DNA from: Candidatus Omnitrophota bacterium
Lineage (GTDB): Bacteria > Omnitrophota > Gorgyraeia > Duberdicusellales > 4484-171
DNA length: 37,452 bases
Assembly (NCBI GenBank): GCA_020343695.1
Contig: CP070807.1
Location: 1,586,281-1,623,732 of the forward strand
Direction of reading: 5' to 3'
This document shows positions 7,728 to 15,511 of this stretch, one piece after another. The notes beneath the pieces were generated by a model that searched no databases, was not told the origin of the DNA, and saw only the letters and a list, made by a program, of their open reading frames with translations. Both the position numbers and the translations under genes were made by a program. Position 1 is the first letter of the stretch. Every line of letters starts with the position of its first letter.

Positions 7728-7774
7728 AACCACGCCCGCGTCGCTACGCTCATTTGTTCGCGTCGCTCCTCATA
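7728..7774 (-). repeat. 47-nt direct repeat with tRNA-Gly 5' stub
   Basis: Second copy of the tRNA-Gly 5' end and flank. After the 12 tRNA-derived bases (GCGGGCGTGGTT) the sequence diverges completely, so only a stub of the gene remains. It may be the scar of a tandem duplication or of recombination into the tRNA locus. Confidence 0.8.
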
Positions 7775-7796
7775 CGTGAGAGAGTTATTATCAGTC

Positions 7797-7824
7797 GCTA
7801 TGAGCTATCAGCTATGAGCTATTT
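7797..7824. repeat. heptanucleotide repeat tract (GCTATNA unit)
   Basis: Four 7-nt units with consensus GCTATNN; the first and third are identical (GCTATGA), so the tract also has a 14-nt period. It overlaps the stop codon of thiC at 7819-7821. It is one of five such tracts in this window, each with a different unit. Confidence 0.8.
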
Positions 7825-9072
7825 CAGGAGGTTGCAGTGTTCGGAAATTTTTAAAGAGCAGAATTCCCCGCACATCGTACAGATATCAGAAGCAATATCT
7901 GTCGTTTGTCTATATCCTCTTGCTTTTTTTTCATCGATAGTAAGGGGAAAAAGCTTTTGCCAATCTCGTTTTGCGCGATATAGAGAAATTTGATAATCTT
8001 TTTTCCACTCCTCTTTAAAACGCAGAAGGTTTACGGAATGGGCAGCAATCTTTGCAGCAATTACTCCATCTTTAATATCGTCTATACTGGGATGACGTAA
8101 GTGTTCTGCGGGAGTAACCACACATAAAAAATCTGCTCCCCAAAGAGCCGCCAATGCTCCGCCAATGCTTGCAGTGATGTGATCATAACCGGCAGCAATA
8201 TCTGTAGGCAGTGGTCCTAAGATGTAGAAGGGTGCGCCGTTGCACACTCGTTTTTGGAGCCACACATTGAAACCAATTTCGTCCAATCGTATATGGCCGG
8301 GTCCTTCTACCATAACCTGGACTCCTCTTTTTCTACACCGTTTTACCAATTCCCCGAGGACATAAAGTTCAGAGAGTTGCAATCGGTCAGTTGAATCGGC
8401 AATTGCTCCTGGTCTGAGAGCATCACCTAAACTCAATGTGATATTGTAGTTTTTGGCCAATTCGAGTATCTTGTCAAAATTTTCATAGAGGGGATTTTCT
8501 CTTTGATTGACATACATCCAGCGGCTAAGTATTGCCCCTCCTCTACTTACAACCCCTCCCACCCTTTTCTTTTTCTGGATCATTTTGAGTGATTTTTTTA
8601 GAATTCCAGCATGGATAGTGAAAAAATCGACACCGTCCTTTGCTTGTTGAACGAGTACATCCCATAGCGTATCGAAGCTCATTGCTTCGAATGTCATTTT
8701 TTGGCGCTCTGCTTGGAGGGCAGCTTCATATATCGGGACGGTTCCTACTGGAATCGTTGATCTCTGAATTATCTCTCTCCTGATTTTTGCAATATTTCCG
8801 CCTACACTGAGATCCATAACAGTATCTGTACCGCACTCTATGGCTATGTGGAGTTTTTTCAGTTCGTCTTCAACCTCGCGTCTCTCTGTAGAAGTTCCTA
8901 TATTCGTATTTGTCTTCACGCGAAGGCCTTCTCCGATCGCAGTTGGTTTTTTTATTTCTTTTGTTTTGTTTAAGGGAATGACGATCTTGCCCTTTTTGAA
9001 ATTCTTCTCCAAATATCCAGGAGCAACACTTTCCTGCTTTGCAATTTTCTTTAGGAAGCTTTTTTTAAACAT
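7819..9072 (-). CDS. thiC: phosphomethylpyrimidine synthase
   Basis: Radical-SAM enzyme that rearranges 5-aminoimidazole ribotide to HMP-phosphate, the pyrimidine half of thiamine. At 417 residues it is the short form without the long N-terminal domain. Conserved stretches include ECGTDTVMDLSVGG, STIPVGTVPIYEA, SRGGAILSRWM, SLGDALRPGAIADS, MVEGPGHI and LGPLPTDIAAGYDHI. The C-terminal iron-sulfur cluster motif reads CTMCGEFC, that is CX2CX3C, one residue shorter than the CX2CX4C of the E. coli type. The gene overlaps the end of thiE by 22 nt and ends the thiD2-thiE-thiC set. No TPP riboswitch is seen in front of this set. Confidence 0.95.
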   Translation of the reverse strand: MFKKSFLKKIAKQESVAPGYLEKNFKKGKIVIPLNKTKEIKKPTAIGEGLRVKTNTNIGTSTERREVEDELKKLHIAIECGTDTVMDLSVGGNIAKIRREIIQRSTIPVGTVPIYEAALQAERQKMTFEAMSFDTLWDVLVQQAKDGVDFFTIHAGILKKSLKMIQKKKRVGGVVSRGGAILSRWMYVNQRENPLYENFDKILELAKNYNITLSLGDALRPGAIADSTDRLQLSELYVLGELVKRCRKRGVQVMVEGPGHIRLDEIGFNVWLQKRVCNGAPFYILGPLPTDIAAGYDHITASIGGALAALWGADFLCVVTPAEHLRHPSIDDIKDGVIAAKIAAHSVNLLRFKEEWKKDYQISLYRAKRDWQKLFPLTIDEKKARGYRQTTDIASDICTMCGEFCSLKISEHCNLLK

Positions 9073-9710
9073 TGTTTTATGACCTTTGTATATTTTGAGG
9101 GATTTTGAGCCAAAACAATACCGTGACAGAGTGCGATGTTGCGAATGCCCACAGAACAGAGATATTTTAGATTCTCCAAGGTGATTCCGCCAATACCAAA
9201 TAGTGGTTTGCGAACTCTTTTCAAGAATTCTTTTAGCTCTCGGTGTTGTAGAGGCACAAGATGAGGTTTGGTGATTGTTCTAAACAGCGGACCCACACTT
9301 AGATAATCTATTTCTTCTTTCTGAAATTTTTTCAGTTCATCAAGAGAATGTACGGTCTTGCCAACAATTTTACTTTTTCCAATAATTTTACGTGCCTGGA
9401 GCACCGGTATATCCTCGGCTCCCAAGTGAACACCATCGGCGCCACAGAGGTATGCGATGTCAGCGCGGTTATTTACAAGGAAAATTTTTTTTCTTGCATG
9501 GACAGCTTTCCCCAAGTGAGTTGCTAACTTCAAAAATTCTCTATCTGGGGATTCACCGAATCGAAGCTGGAAGATGTCTGCCCCAGCGCATGCAAGCTTC
9601 TCAGCCAGTCTCACAATATTATATGGTGTTTTTTCGACGACGCTTTTGTCTAAGATGATGTAGAGAAGGCCATTTAAGGAGAATATTTTTTTCAAGGGTA
9701 TATATTTCAT
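9051..9710 (-). CDS. thiE: thiamine-phosphate synthase
   Basis: 219-residue TIM-barrel enzyme that couples HMP-PP with thiazole phosphate. Family signs are LLYIILD at the first strand, ADIFQLRF, VNNRADIAYLCGADGVHLGAED, VGPLFRTITKPH and FGIGGI. The start at 9710 lies 92 nt inside thiD2, in the +1 frame relative to it, with no clear ribosome binding site. The first true strand begins only at about residue 15. In many bacteria ThiD2 and ThiE are one fused protein, and here the frames could be joined by a shift at the A7 run (9686-9692). Whether two proteins or one are made is open. Confidence 0.92.
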   Translation of the reverse strand: MKYIPLKKIFSLNGLLYIILDKSVVEKTPYNIVRLAEKLACAGADIFQLRFGESPDREFLKLATHLGKAVHARKKIFLVNNRADIAYLCGADGVHLGAEDIPVLQARKIIGKSKIVGKTVHSLDELKKFQKEEIDYLSVGPLFRTITKPHLVPLQHRELKEFLKRVRKPLFGIGGITLENLKYLCSVGIRNIALCHGIVLAQNPSKYTKVIKQCLKKAS

Positions 9711-10071
9711 AGCGCATCTTTTTCATCGTTGCTACCTTCGAAGGCAAAATAATTTTAAAGAACTCTTCCATTACCCGCAGAGATTCTTTTGCCCGTTGGA
9801 TATTGATGTATATAAGGTCAGAGAGGTTCTCTCTTTTAATTTCTAGGTGGTCGATCTTTCTTCCTAAATCAGCCCTTGAGTCCCTATGCAGGATACCTTC
9901 TTTTACGACAGGGCTTTGAGCTACTTCGTCTAAGTCGTGTCGCAACTTCCTGATTCGTTTTCGTAACGCATCGTCCTGAAGAATAAATCTGAAAATGTCT
10001 TCCGCTACCCTTAAGCCTTCTTTACAACGATTGTAATTTGCATCAATTACCCGTACAATGCCTTTTTTCAT
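9619..10071 (-). CDS. thiD2: ThiD2-type HMP-phosphate kinase
   Basis: About 150 residues from the ATG at 10071; a TTG at 10086 would add five residues. The family signature is clear: VIDANYNRCKEGLRVAEDIFRF near the N-terminus, LRHDLDEV, HRDSRADLG, and a second repeat-like NIQRAKESLRVMEEFFKI. ThiD2 is the small, non-homologous substitute for ThiD that phosphorylates HMP-P to HMP-PP; it is often fused to the N-terminus of ThiE. Here the frame stops at 9619 after a Lys/Arg-rich tail that has no counterpart in the family and overlaps thiE by 92 nt. The tail may be an artefact of a split fusion. Confidence 0.82.
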   Translation of the reverse strand: MKKGIVRVIDANYNRCKEGLRVAEDIFRFILQDDALRKRIRKLRHDLDEVAQSPVVKEGILHRDSRADLGRKIDHLEIKRENLSDLIYINIQRAKESLRVMEEFFKIILPSKVATMKKMRYEIYTLEKNILLKWPSLHHLRQKRRRKNTI

Positions 10072-10095
10072 AAAATCAAATATCAAAAATATTTT

Positions 10096-10557
10096 TTATT
10101 TTTGGTTTTTTATTTTTTCAATTATCTTTGTTGTAGAATATTCCCCCTGAAGCTTTACCCGGAATACTTTCTTGACAAATTCTCTGCCTATAATTGCATC
10201 GTGTCTCCAGTCCCCTCCTTTCACGAGGTAGTCTGGTTTAATTTCTTGAATTAATTTATGCGGGGTGTTCTCGCTGAATACAACAATATAGTCGACGTAC
10301 TCGATGGCCTCTAAAATACATTTCCGCGCATTCTCATCTAAAATCGGCCTTCTTTCATCTTTTATTTTTTTTACTGATCTATCTGAGTTTAATCCCACAA
10401 TGAGGATATCTGCCCTTTTTTTTGCTTCCCGTAAAACTTTGATATGTCCGGGATGGAGAACATCGAAACAGCCATTTGTGAAGGCTATGCGCTTTCCCCG
10501 CTTCTTAAGCGTATTCACAATTTTTTTAATCTGTGAGGAAGTTTTTATTTTACCCAT
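10096..10557 (-). CDS. hldE: D-glycero-beta-D-manno-heptose 1-phosphate adenylyltransferase
   Basis: A 153-residue nucleotidyltransferase with FTNGCFDVLHPGHIKVLREAKK (HxGH motif), GLNSDRSVKKIKDERRP, and a C-terminal GEYSTTKII. It corresponds to the adenylyltransferase half of HldE (RfaE domain II) and would make ADP-heptose for LPS core. The kinase half is not in the window, so the two activities are encoded separately. I used the ATG at 10557; a GTG at 10581 is in frame but adds non-conserved residues. It follows gmhA and precedes thiD2 by 24 nt. Confidence 0.9.
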   Translation of the reverse strand: MGKIKTSSQIKKIVNTLKKRGKRIAFTNGCFDVLHPGHIKVLREAKKRADILIVGLNSDRSVKKIKDERRPILDENARKCILEAIEYVDYIVVFSENTPHKLIQEIKPDYLVKGGDWRHDAIIGREFVKKVFRVKLQGEYSTTKIIEKIKNQK

Positions 10558-10624
10558 AGTACGCCATAGTTGTGCACACAATATTATTTTTGCCTATGGT
10601 TTGGATCGGGAATTTCGAATCTGT

Positions 10625-11188
10625 TTATGTAAGGCGTTCCTCCACTATCGCACAGATTATATGCCCAACTAAAATATGTATTTCTTGGATTCGCGGTGTA
10701 TCAAAGGAGGGTATTATCAAAGATACATCTATAATTTCTTTAAGGTCTCCTCCGTCCTTACCTAAAAACCCTACCGTTTTCATTCCCAGTTCTTTTGCGC
10801 GTTGCACCGCTTTTATTATATTGAGCGACTGCCCAGATGTTGATATCCCCACGACTAAATCTTGAGGGGCTCCCAATGCTTCTATTTGGCGAAGGAAGAT
10901 ATCCTCAAAGCCGAAATCATTGCTAACCGCGGTGATAGTAGAGGTGTTGGTAGAAAGCGCAAGAGCCGGCAAGGGATTTCTTTCTCTGTTAAACCTTCCC
11001 ACAAATTCGGCTGCAAGGTGTTGTGCATCAGCAGCGCTGCCCCCATTGCCCATGAAAATTATTTTCCCTTTTTTCTTCAAAGTAGCAATGAATAACGATG
11101 CAATTTCCTGAAGCGCTTTGTGGTTTGCTTCTAAGAGGTTGACCGCTTCTTTATGCTTTTTGATAGATTCTTGAATTAATTTCTCCAT
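10625..11188 (-). CDS. gmhA: phosphoheptose isomerase
   Basis: 187 residues with a SIS fold. GmhA converts sedoheptulose 7-phosphate to D-glycero-D-manno-heptose 7-phosphate, the first step of ADP-heptose synthesis. Marks are FMGNGGSAADAQHLAAEFVGRF, LALSTNTSTITAVSNDFGFE and VGISTSGQSLNII; the last helix EIHILVGHIICAIVEE carries the usual zinc-site His/Glu region. A GGGGG purine tract precedes the ATG. It lies between pfkA and hldE, in the same direction, so heptose supply appears tied to this sugar-phosphate cluster. Confidence 0.94.
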   Translation of the reverse strand: MEKLIQESIKKHKEAVNLLEANHKALQEIASLFIATLKKKGKIIFMGNGGSAADAQHLAAEFVGRFNRERNPLPALALSTNTSTITAVSNDFGFEDIFLRQIEALGAPQDLVVGISTSGQSLNIIKAVQRAKELGMKTVGFLGKDGGDLKEIIDVSLIIPSFDTPRIQEIHILVGHIICAIVEERLT

Positions 11189-11209
11189 ATCGAGCCCCCA
11201 TTATGAGTA

Positions 11210-12235
11210 TCAGCCAAAAAATATCTTTGCGATTTCATACAATTTCAAGTCAAGAGTTTTTAATGCTGCGGTTGCTTCTTTGAGGGGAACATCAACAATG
11301 TCATTGCCCTTTAAACTTACCATTCTGCTGAATTTGGCCGCTTTTACTAATTCGTAGGCTTTTACTCCGTATCGTGTCCCCAGCACTCTATCAAATGCAG
11401 TAGGAGAACCTCCCCTCTGAATGTGTCCCAGAACAGTTACCCGTGTCTCATAGCCTGTTTTGGTTTCTATAATTTTTCCGAGAGTGTGTCCTATGCCTCC
11501 TAACCGTACATGGCCAAATTCATCTAATTTTTTCTCTTGGGTGAATAAATCCTCGTCTTTAAAACTTCCTCCTTCAGAGACAACCACAATGCTGAAGTTT
11601 TTCCCACGCTCATGCCTTTTCTTAAGCGATTCGCACACCTCTTCAACATCGATGGGGATTTCTGGAACTAAAATGTAGTCTGCCCCTCCGGCAATCCCAG
11701 CGTAGGTAGCAATCCAACCCGTATGTCTTCCCATAACTTCTACTACCATTATTCTGTTGTGAGACTCAGCGGTGGTGTGTAATCTATCTATGCATTCCAT
11801 CACAATATTCACTGCCGTATCAAACCCAAAGGTAAAATCCGTTGCGCCTAAATCATTATCAATTGTTTTTGGTACGCCTACCACACCGAGCCCTTCCTTA
11901 CATAATTTTGTTGCAACCCCTAAGGTATCCTCTCCGCCTATGGTAATTAAGGCATCTAATCCCAGAGCTTTAAAATTCGCTTTTGCAGCTTCTGGGCCAC
12001 CTTCTTTTTTGTATGGGTTGGTGCGGGATGTTCCTAAAACTGTTCCACCTTTCGGGAGTATCCCTGAAACAGAACTTAAGGTTAATTTTATGTAGTCCTT
12101 CTCGATGAGTCCTTTCCACCCATATCGTATTCCGATAACTTCGTCGTCTTGGCTAATTGCTTTTCTTACGATAGCGCGTATTACAGAATTTAAGCCTGGA
12201 CAATCTCCACCACCTGTCAGGATGCCAATTTTCAT
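11210..12235 (-). CDS. pfkA: 6-phosphofructokinase, predicted pyrophosphate-dependent
   Basis: 341-residue PFK of the bacterial fold: ILTGGGDCPGLN, GTVLGTSRTNP, VVEVMGRHTGWIA and LGHIQRGGSPTAFDR. Two positions decide phosphoryl donor use. Where ATP enzymes have GGDGS, this has GGEDT, and where they have PGTIDND this has PKTIDND. The Asp and Lys are the residues known for PPi-dependent enzymes, so I predict PPi use, which would make the step reversible. The ribosome binding site TAGGAGG is strong. The gene starts 3 nt after argD and has the same orientation. Confidence 0.92.
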   Translation of the reverse strand: MKIGILTGGGDCPGLNSVIRAIVRKAISQDDEVIGIRYGWKGLIEKDYIKLTLSSVSGILPKGGTVLGTSRTNPYKKEGGPEAAKANFKALGLDALITIGGEDTLGVATKLCKEGLGVVGVPKTIDNDLGATDFTFGFDTAVNIVMECIDRLHTTAESHNRIMVVEVMGRHTGWIATYAGIAGGADYILVPEIPIDVEEVCESLKKRHERGKNFSIVVVSEGGSFKDEDLFTQEKKLDEFGHVRLGGIGHTLGKIIETKTGYETRVTVLGHIQRGGSPTAFDRVLGTRYGVKAYELVKAAKFSRMVSLKGNDIVDVPLKEATAALKTLDLKLYEIAKIFFG

Positions 12236-12238
12236 CGT

Positions 12239-13444
12239 CTACCTCCTAGTGCTTGGGCTTTTTCGCCTTTCAAAAACGTCCACTACTTCTTTTAAGATAT
12301 GCAATCCTTCATCGAGTTCTTCCCTCGTGACATTAAGCGCGGGCATAATTCTTAAGACATTTTGATGTGTAGAGTTCATTATTAACTGTCGCTTAAGACA
12401 CTCTAAAAATAGAGGGTACGAATCACAGGCAAGCTCTATTCCTACCATAAGACCCATCCCTCGTATTTCCTTAATGATATGACATTGTTTCTTGATTCTT
12501 TCCAGTTGGTTAAATACATAGGCACTCATACCTGTTACATTATTCAAAATTTTTTCCTCCTGAATAATTGTGAAGGCTTCTTGAGACGCGCTACATACAA
12601 GCGGAGAGCCTCCAAAGGTTGAGGCGTGTAATCCCGGTTTCATTATATCAGCAATTTTTCTTTTGACAACTAAAGCGGAGATAGGTAGACCCGCGCCTAA
12701 GCCTTTGGAGAGGAGCATTATATCAGGAGTTACTCCGTAGTGTTGGTAACAAAATAATTTTCCTGTTCGGCCCATTCCTGTTTGAATCTCATCAATAATA
12801 AGCAGAAGCTTATTTTTTTGGCACAGATCTTGAATTTTTTTTATATAGTGCCTCTTAGCAACATTGATTCCGCCTTCCCCCTGAATTAATTCTATCATTA
12901 CCCCCACTGTCTTTTTGGATATCTTCTTGAGAAGACTTTCCAGATCCCCAAATCGCACCTCTTTAAATCTTGGAAGAAGAGGCTTGAAGGGTTGTTTATA
13001 TTTCTTTTGGCCAGTCGCTGAGAGTGCACCAAAAGTTCTTCCATGGAAAGAGTTCGTCATGGTGATAATTTCATATCGTCCATTCCCATAGAGTCGGCTA
13101 AACTTAATCGCTCCTTCTACTGCTTCCGCACCTGAATTTGCAAAAAATACTTTTGCAGGATATGAACGTTCCACAATTCCTTTTGCCAAGAGGGCTTGCT
13201 CTTCTTGGTAGAGGTTGTTGGGAAGATGGATTAATTTCTTTGCCTGAGCGCTGAGTGTTTTTGCAATCCGAGGATGGCAGTGGCCCAATATCGCGGTTCC
13301 CCACCCCGGGAATAAATCTAAATAGCGCTTTCCACTTTTGGCCCAAAGCCAACTCCCCCTACCTTTGGTAAAAATCGGACCTATCCTGGTATAAGTGGGA
13401 AGCGTATATTTCTCAAACATATTTTTTGTAGCATGCGAACTCAT
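12239..13444 (-). CDS. argD: acetylornithine aminotransferase
   Basis: PLP-dependent class III aminotransferase of about 401 residues. It transfers the amino group to N-acetylglutamate semialdehyde in arginine synthesis. Visible are FANSGAEAVEGAIKFSRLYG, FHGRTFGALSATGQ, LIIDEIQTGMGRTGK and the PLP lysine in LLSKGLGAGLPISA. The start is the ATG at 13444 with GAGAGG upstream; a TTG two codons earlier is in frame. Because argJ regenerates acetyl groups, this argCJBD set can run the cyclic acetyl pathway. argF is not in the window; pfkA follows directly. Confidence 0.95.
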   Translation of the reverse strand: MSSHATKNMFEKYTLPTYTRIGPIFTKGRGSWLWAKSGKRYLDLFPGWGTAILGHCHPRIAKTLSAQAKKLIHLPNNLYQEEQALLAKGIVERSYPAKVFFANSGAEAVEGAIKFSRLYGNGRYEIITMTNSFHGRTFGALSATGQKKYKQPFKPLLPRFKEVRFGDLESLLKKISKKTVGVMIELIQGEGGINVAKRHYIKKIQDLCQKNKLLLIIDEIQTGMGRTGKLFCYQHYGVTPDIMLLSKGLGAGLPISALVVKRKIADIMKPGLHASTFGGSPLVCSASQEAFTIIQEEKILNNVTGMSAYVFNQLERIKKQCHIIKEIRGMGLMVGIELACDSYPLFLECLKRQLIMNSTHQNVLRIMPALNVTREELDEGLHILKEVVDVFERRKSPSTRR

Positions 13445-13459
13445 TGGCAATCCTCTCCC

Positions 13460-14311
13460 CTACTGTGTGATTTCAGTTCCTACACCTTCGTTAGTAAATA
13501 TTTCCAACAGAATTGCGTGAGGAACTTTTGCATCAATAATATGGGCTTTACTTACCCCAGTTTGAATTGCTCCTACCGCTGCTCGTACTTTCGGAATCAT
13601 CCCTTCGTCAACGACTTTCTCCCCTATTAACTCCTCTGCTTCCTTTATTGTCAAGGTAGAAATGAGTGAGCTTTCATCGCCGGATTTTCTCATCACACCT
13701 AACACATTCGTTAAAAGTATTAACTTTTCAGCTTTTAATTGAGAAGCCAAGAAAGACGCAACTTCATCAGCATTGATGTTGAAAGTTGTACCGTCTCCAG
13801 AAGCCCCCATTGGTGCGATTACAGGTATTGCCTTTTTTGCTGTCTCCTTTAGCTGACGTACATTGCAGTTTATCATTTCCCCCACAAATCCTAAATCTTT
13901 TTTACTCTGCTTCTTTACCGCTGTTAAAATGCCGCTTTCCCTCCTAAGGCCTTTCGCAGGCGCTTTTTGGGAGTTAATCTCTTGGACAATTAAATCATTA
14001 AGTTTATTGAGTTCTTCCTCTACAATTTTTAAAGTGAACTCATCCGTGACTCTCATGCCCTCGACAAACCGCGTAGTTACTTTACATTTTTTTAACCTCT
14101 CGGTGATATCTGGACCGCCCCCATGTACGAGAATTGGTCTTATCCCTGTATATCGTAAAAATGCAATATCTTCGAGCACAGATTTTCGTATCCTCTTCTC
14201 TCCTAAAATTGAGCCACCGTACTTTATCACGAAAATCTTCTCGTGGAACTTTTTTATGTACGGGAGTGCCTCGATGAGTATTCCCGCTTTTTTTATCGCC
14301 TCTTCAACCAT
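13460..14311 (-). CDS. argB: acetylglutamate kinase
   Basis: 283 residues. Phosphorylates N-acetylglutamate, usually the feedback-controlled step of the cyclic arginine pathway. Conserved stretches: VIKYGGSIL, LVHGGGPDI, INCNVRQLKE, INADEVASFLASQLKAEKLILLTNVLGV, and GMIPKVRAAVGAIQTGVSKAHIID near the end. The N-terminal helix region before VIKYGG (about 1-27) resembles arginine-sensitive, hexameric enzymes, so arginine inhibition is plausible. GAGG precedes the ATG. Confidence 0.95.
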   Translation of the reverse strand: MVEEAIKKAGILIEALPYIKKFHEKIFVIKYGGSILGEKRIRKSVLEDIAFLRYTGIRPILVHGGGPDITERLKKCKVTTRFVEGMRVTDEFTLKIVEEELNKLNDLIVQEINSQKAPAKGLRRESGILTAVKKQSKKDLGFVGEMINCNVRQLKETAKKAIPVIAPMGASGDGTTFNINADEVASFLASQLKAEKLILLTNVLGVMRKSGDESSLISTLTIKEAEELIGEKVVDEGMIPKVRAAVGAIQTGVSKAHIIDAKVPHAILLEIFTNEGVGTEITQ

Positions 14312-14337
14312 TGACCGCCTCTTGTCTACTTTGCGTA

Positions 14338-15474
14338 TTAGCTGTATCCTGCATTGAACTTAATGTATTGAGGTGTTAAGTCTGATGTGTACGTTCTCCA
14401 CTGTGATTTTCCTCTTTTCAAATGTATAACTATTTTTGCCTCTTTTCTTTTCAAATTGGTGGATTGGATAGAAATATTCTCTTTTGCTTTGATGCCTGCT
14501 TGTCCTAACGCAGCAGCAATTCTCCCCCAATTAGGAGAAGCTCCCCAAAGGCTGCATTTCAAGAGAGTTGAACTTGCCACAGCTAAAGCAGCTCTTTTTG
14601 CTTCCTCTTTGCTTTTTGCCCCCCTTACTTCAATTTCTACAAATTTTGTCGCTCCTTCTGCGTCTTTGACAATCATTTTGGCTAACCCCAAACACACATT
14701 TCTTATTGCATGTCCAAAGGCATTTGTCTGGTGATTGTTGAGAGAGATTTTGCCACTTGTCAAGAAACAAACGTTGTCATTGGTGCTCATACAGCCATCC
14801 ACACTTATGGAATTGAAACTTTCTTCAACCGCAGCCTGGGTTATGTTTTTAAAGAGCGCAGGCTTAATACGTGCATCAGTAAGGATAAATGCGAGCATAG
14901 TAGCCATTTGCGGGTGAATCATTCCCGCACCCTTGGCAAAGCCAATTATATGGACATCTTTTTTCTGTAAGGGGACTTTTGCGAAAGCAATTTTTGTAAA
15001 TGTATCAGTTGTGAGAATGCTCGAAGCAAACATATCTATCTTTTGGTCTAATTGTTTTATAAGACCAGCCAAGTTTTTTACTATTTTTTCTTTAGGGAGT
15101 TTCTTTCCGATAATTCCCGTAGAGGCAAGAAGAATATTTGCCTTTTTTGTACCCAATGCATGAGCAAGGCAAGAAGCTATCTCTTCGGTATGTTTTAGCC
15201 CTTGGCTGTGGGTGAAGCAATTGGCGTTGCCACTATTGACTAAGACCGCTTTAATGGGATTATGTATATTTTTTTTACTGAACATTACCGAGTATGAGGG
15301 GTTCGCATTTGTGGTGAAGAAACCTATAGCAGAGGCAGGCTCCTGGCAACAGATTAACCCTAGATCGAGCCTTTTCTTTTTTATTCCGCAGTGAACTGCC
15401 GAGAGTAGAAACCCCTCGGGCAGTTTGGCACTTTTGGAACTCTTTTTATAGTGTGTAATATGGTGCGTACTCAT
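14338..15474 (-). CDS. argJ: glutamate N-acetyltransferase/amino-acid acetyltransferase
   Basis: About 378 residues. ArgJ moves acetyl from N-acetylornithine to glutamate and is synthesised as a precursor that cuts itself before a threonine. The cleavage site is visible as GMIHPQMATMLAFILTDA (cut between Ala and Thr). Other signs are LVNSGNANCFTHSQG, SISVDGCMSTNDNV and GASPNWGRIAAALGQAG. ATG at 15474 is preferred; a GTG five codons upstream is possible. The C-terminal end shows the family's YTSDLTPQYIKFNAGYS. Whether it is mono- or bifunctional cannot be read from sequence. Confidence 0.95.
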   Translation of the reverse strand: MSTHHITHYKKSSKSAKLPEGFLLSAVHCGIKKKRLDLGLICCQEPASAIGFFTTNANPSYSVMFSKKNIHNPIKAVLVNSGNANCFTHSQGLKHTEEIASCLAHALGTKKANILLASTGIIGKKLPKEKIVKNLAGLIKQLDQKIDMFASSILTTDTFTKIAFAKVPLQKKDVHIIGFAKGAGMIHPQMATMLAFILTDARIKPALFKNITQAAVEESFNSISVDGCMSTNDNVCFLTSGKISLNNHQTNAFGHAIRNVCLGLAKMIVKDAEGATKFVEIEVRGAKSKEEAKRAALAVASSTLLKCSLWGASPNWGRIAAALGQAGIKAKENISIQSTNLKRKEAKIVIHLKRGKSQWRTYTSDLTPQYIKFNAGYS

Positions 15475-15511
15475 TCTTACAATACTCACAGTATTTTTTT
15501 ATATCGGTGGG

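Noticed and set aside
10072-10095. TPP riboswitch before the thi genes
   Set aside because: The gap between hldE and thiD2 is only about 24 nt and AT-rich, with no room for a THI box; none was seen inside the set.
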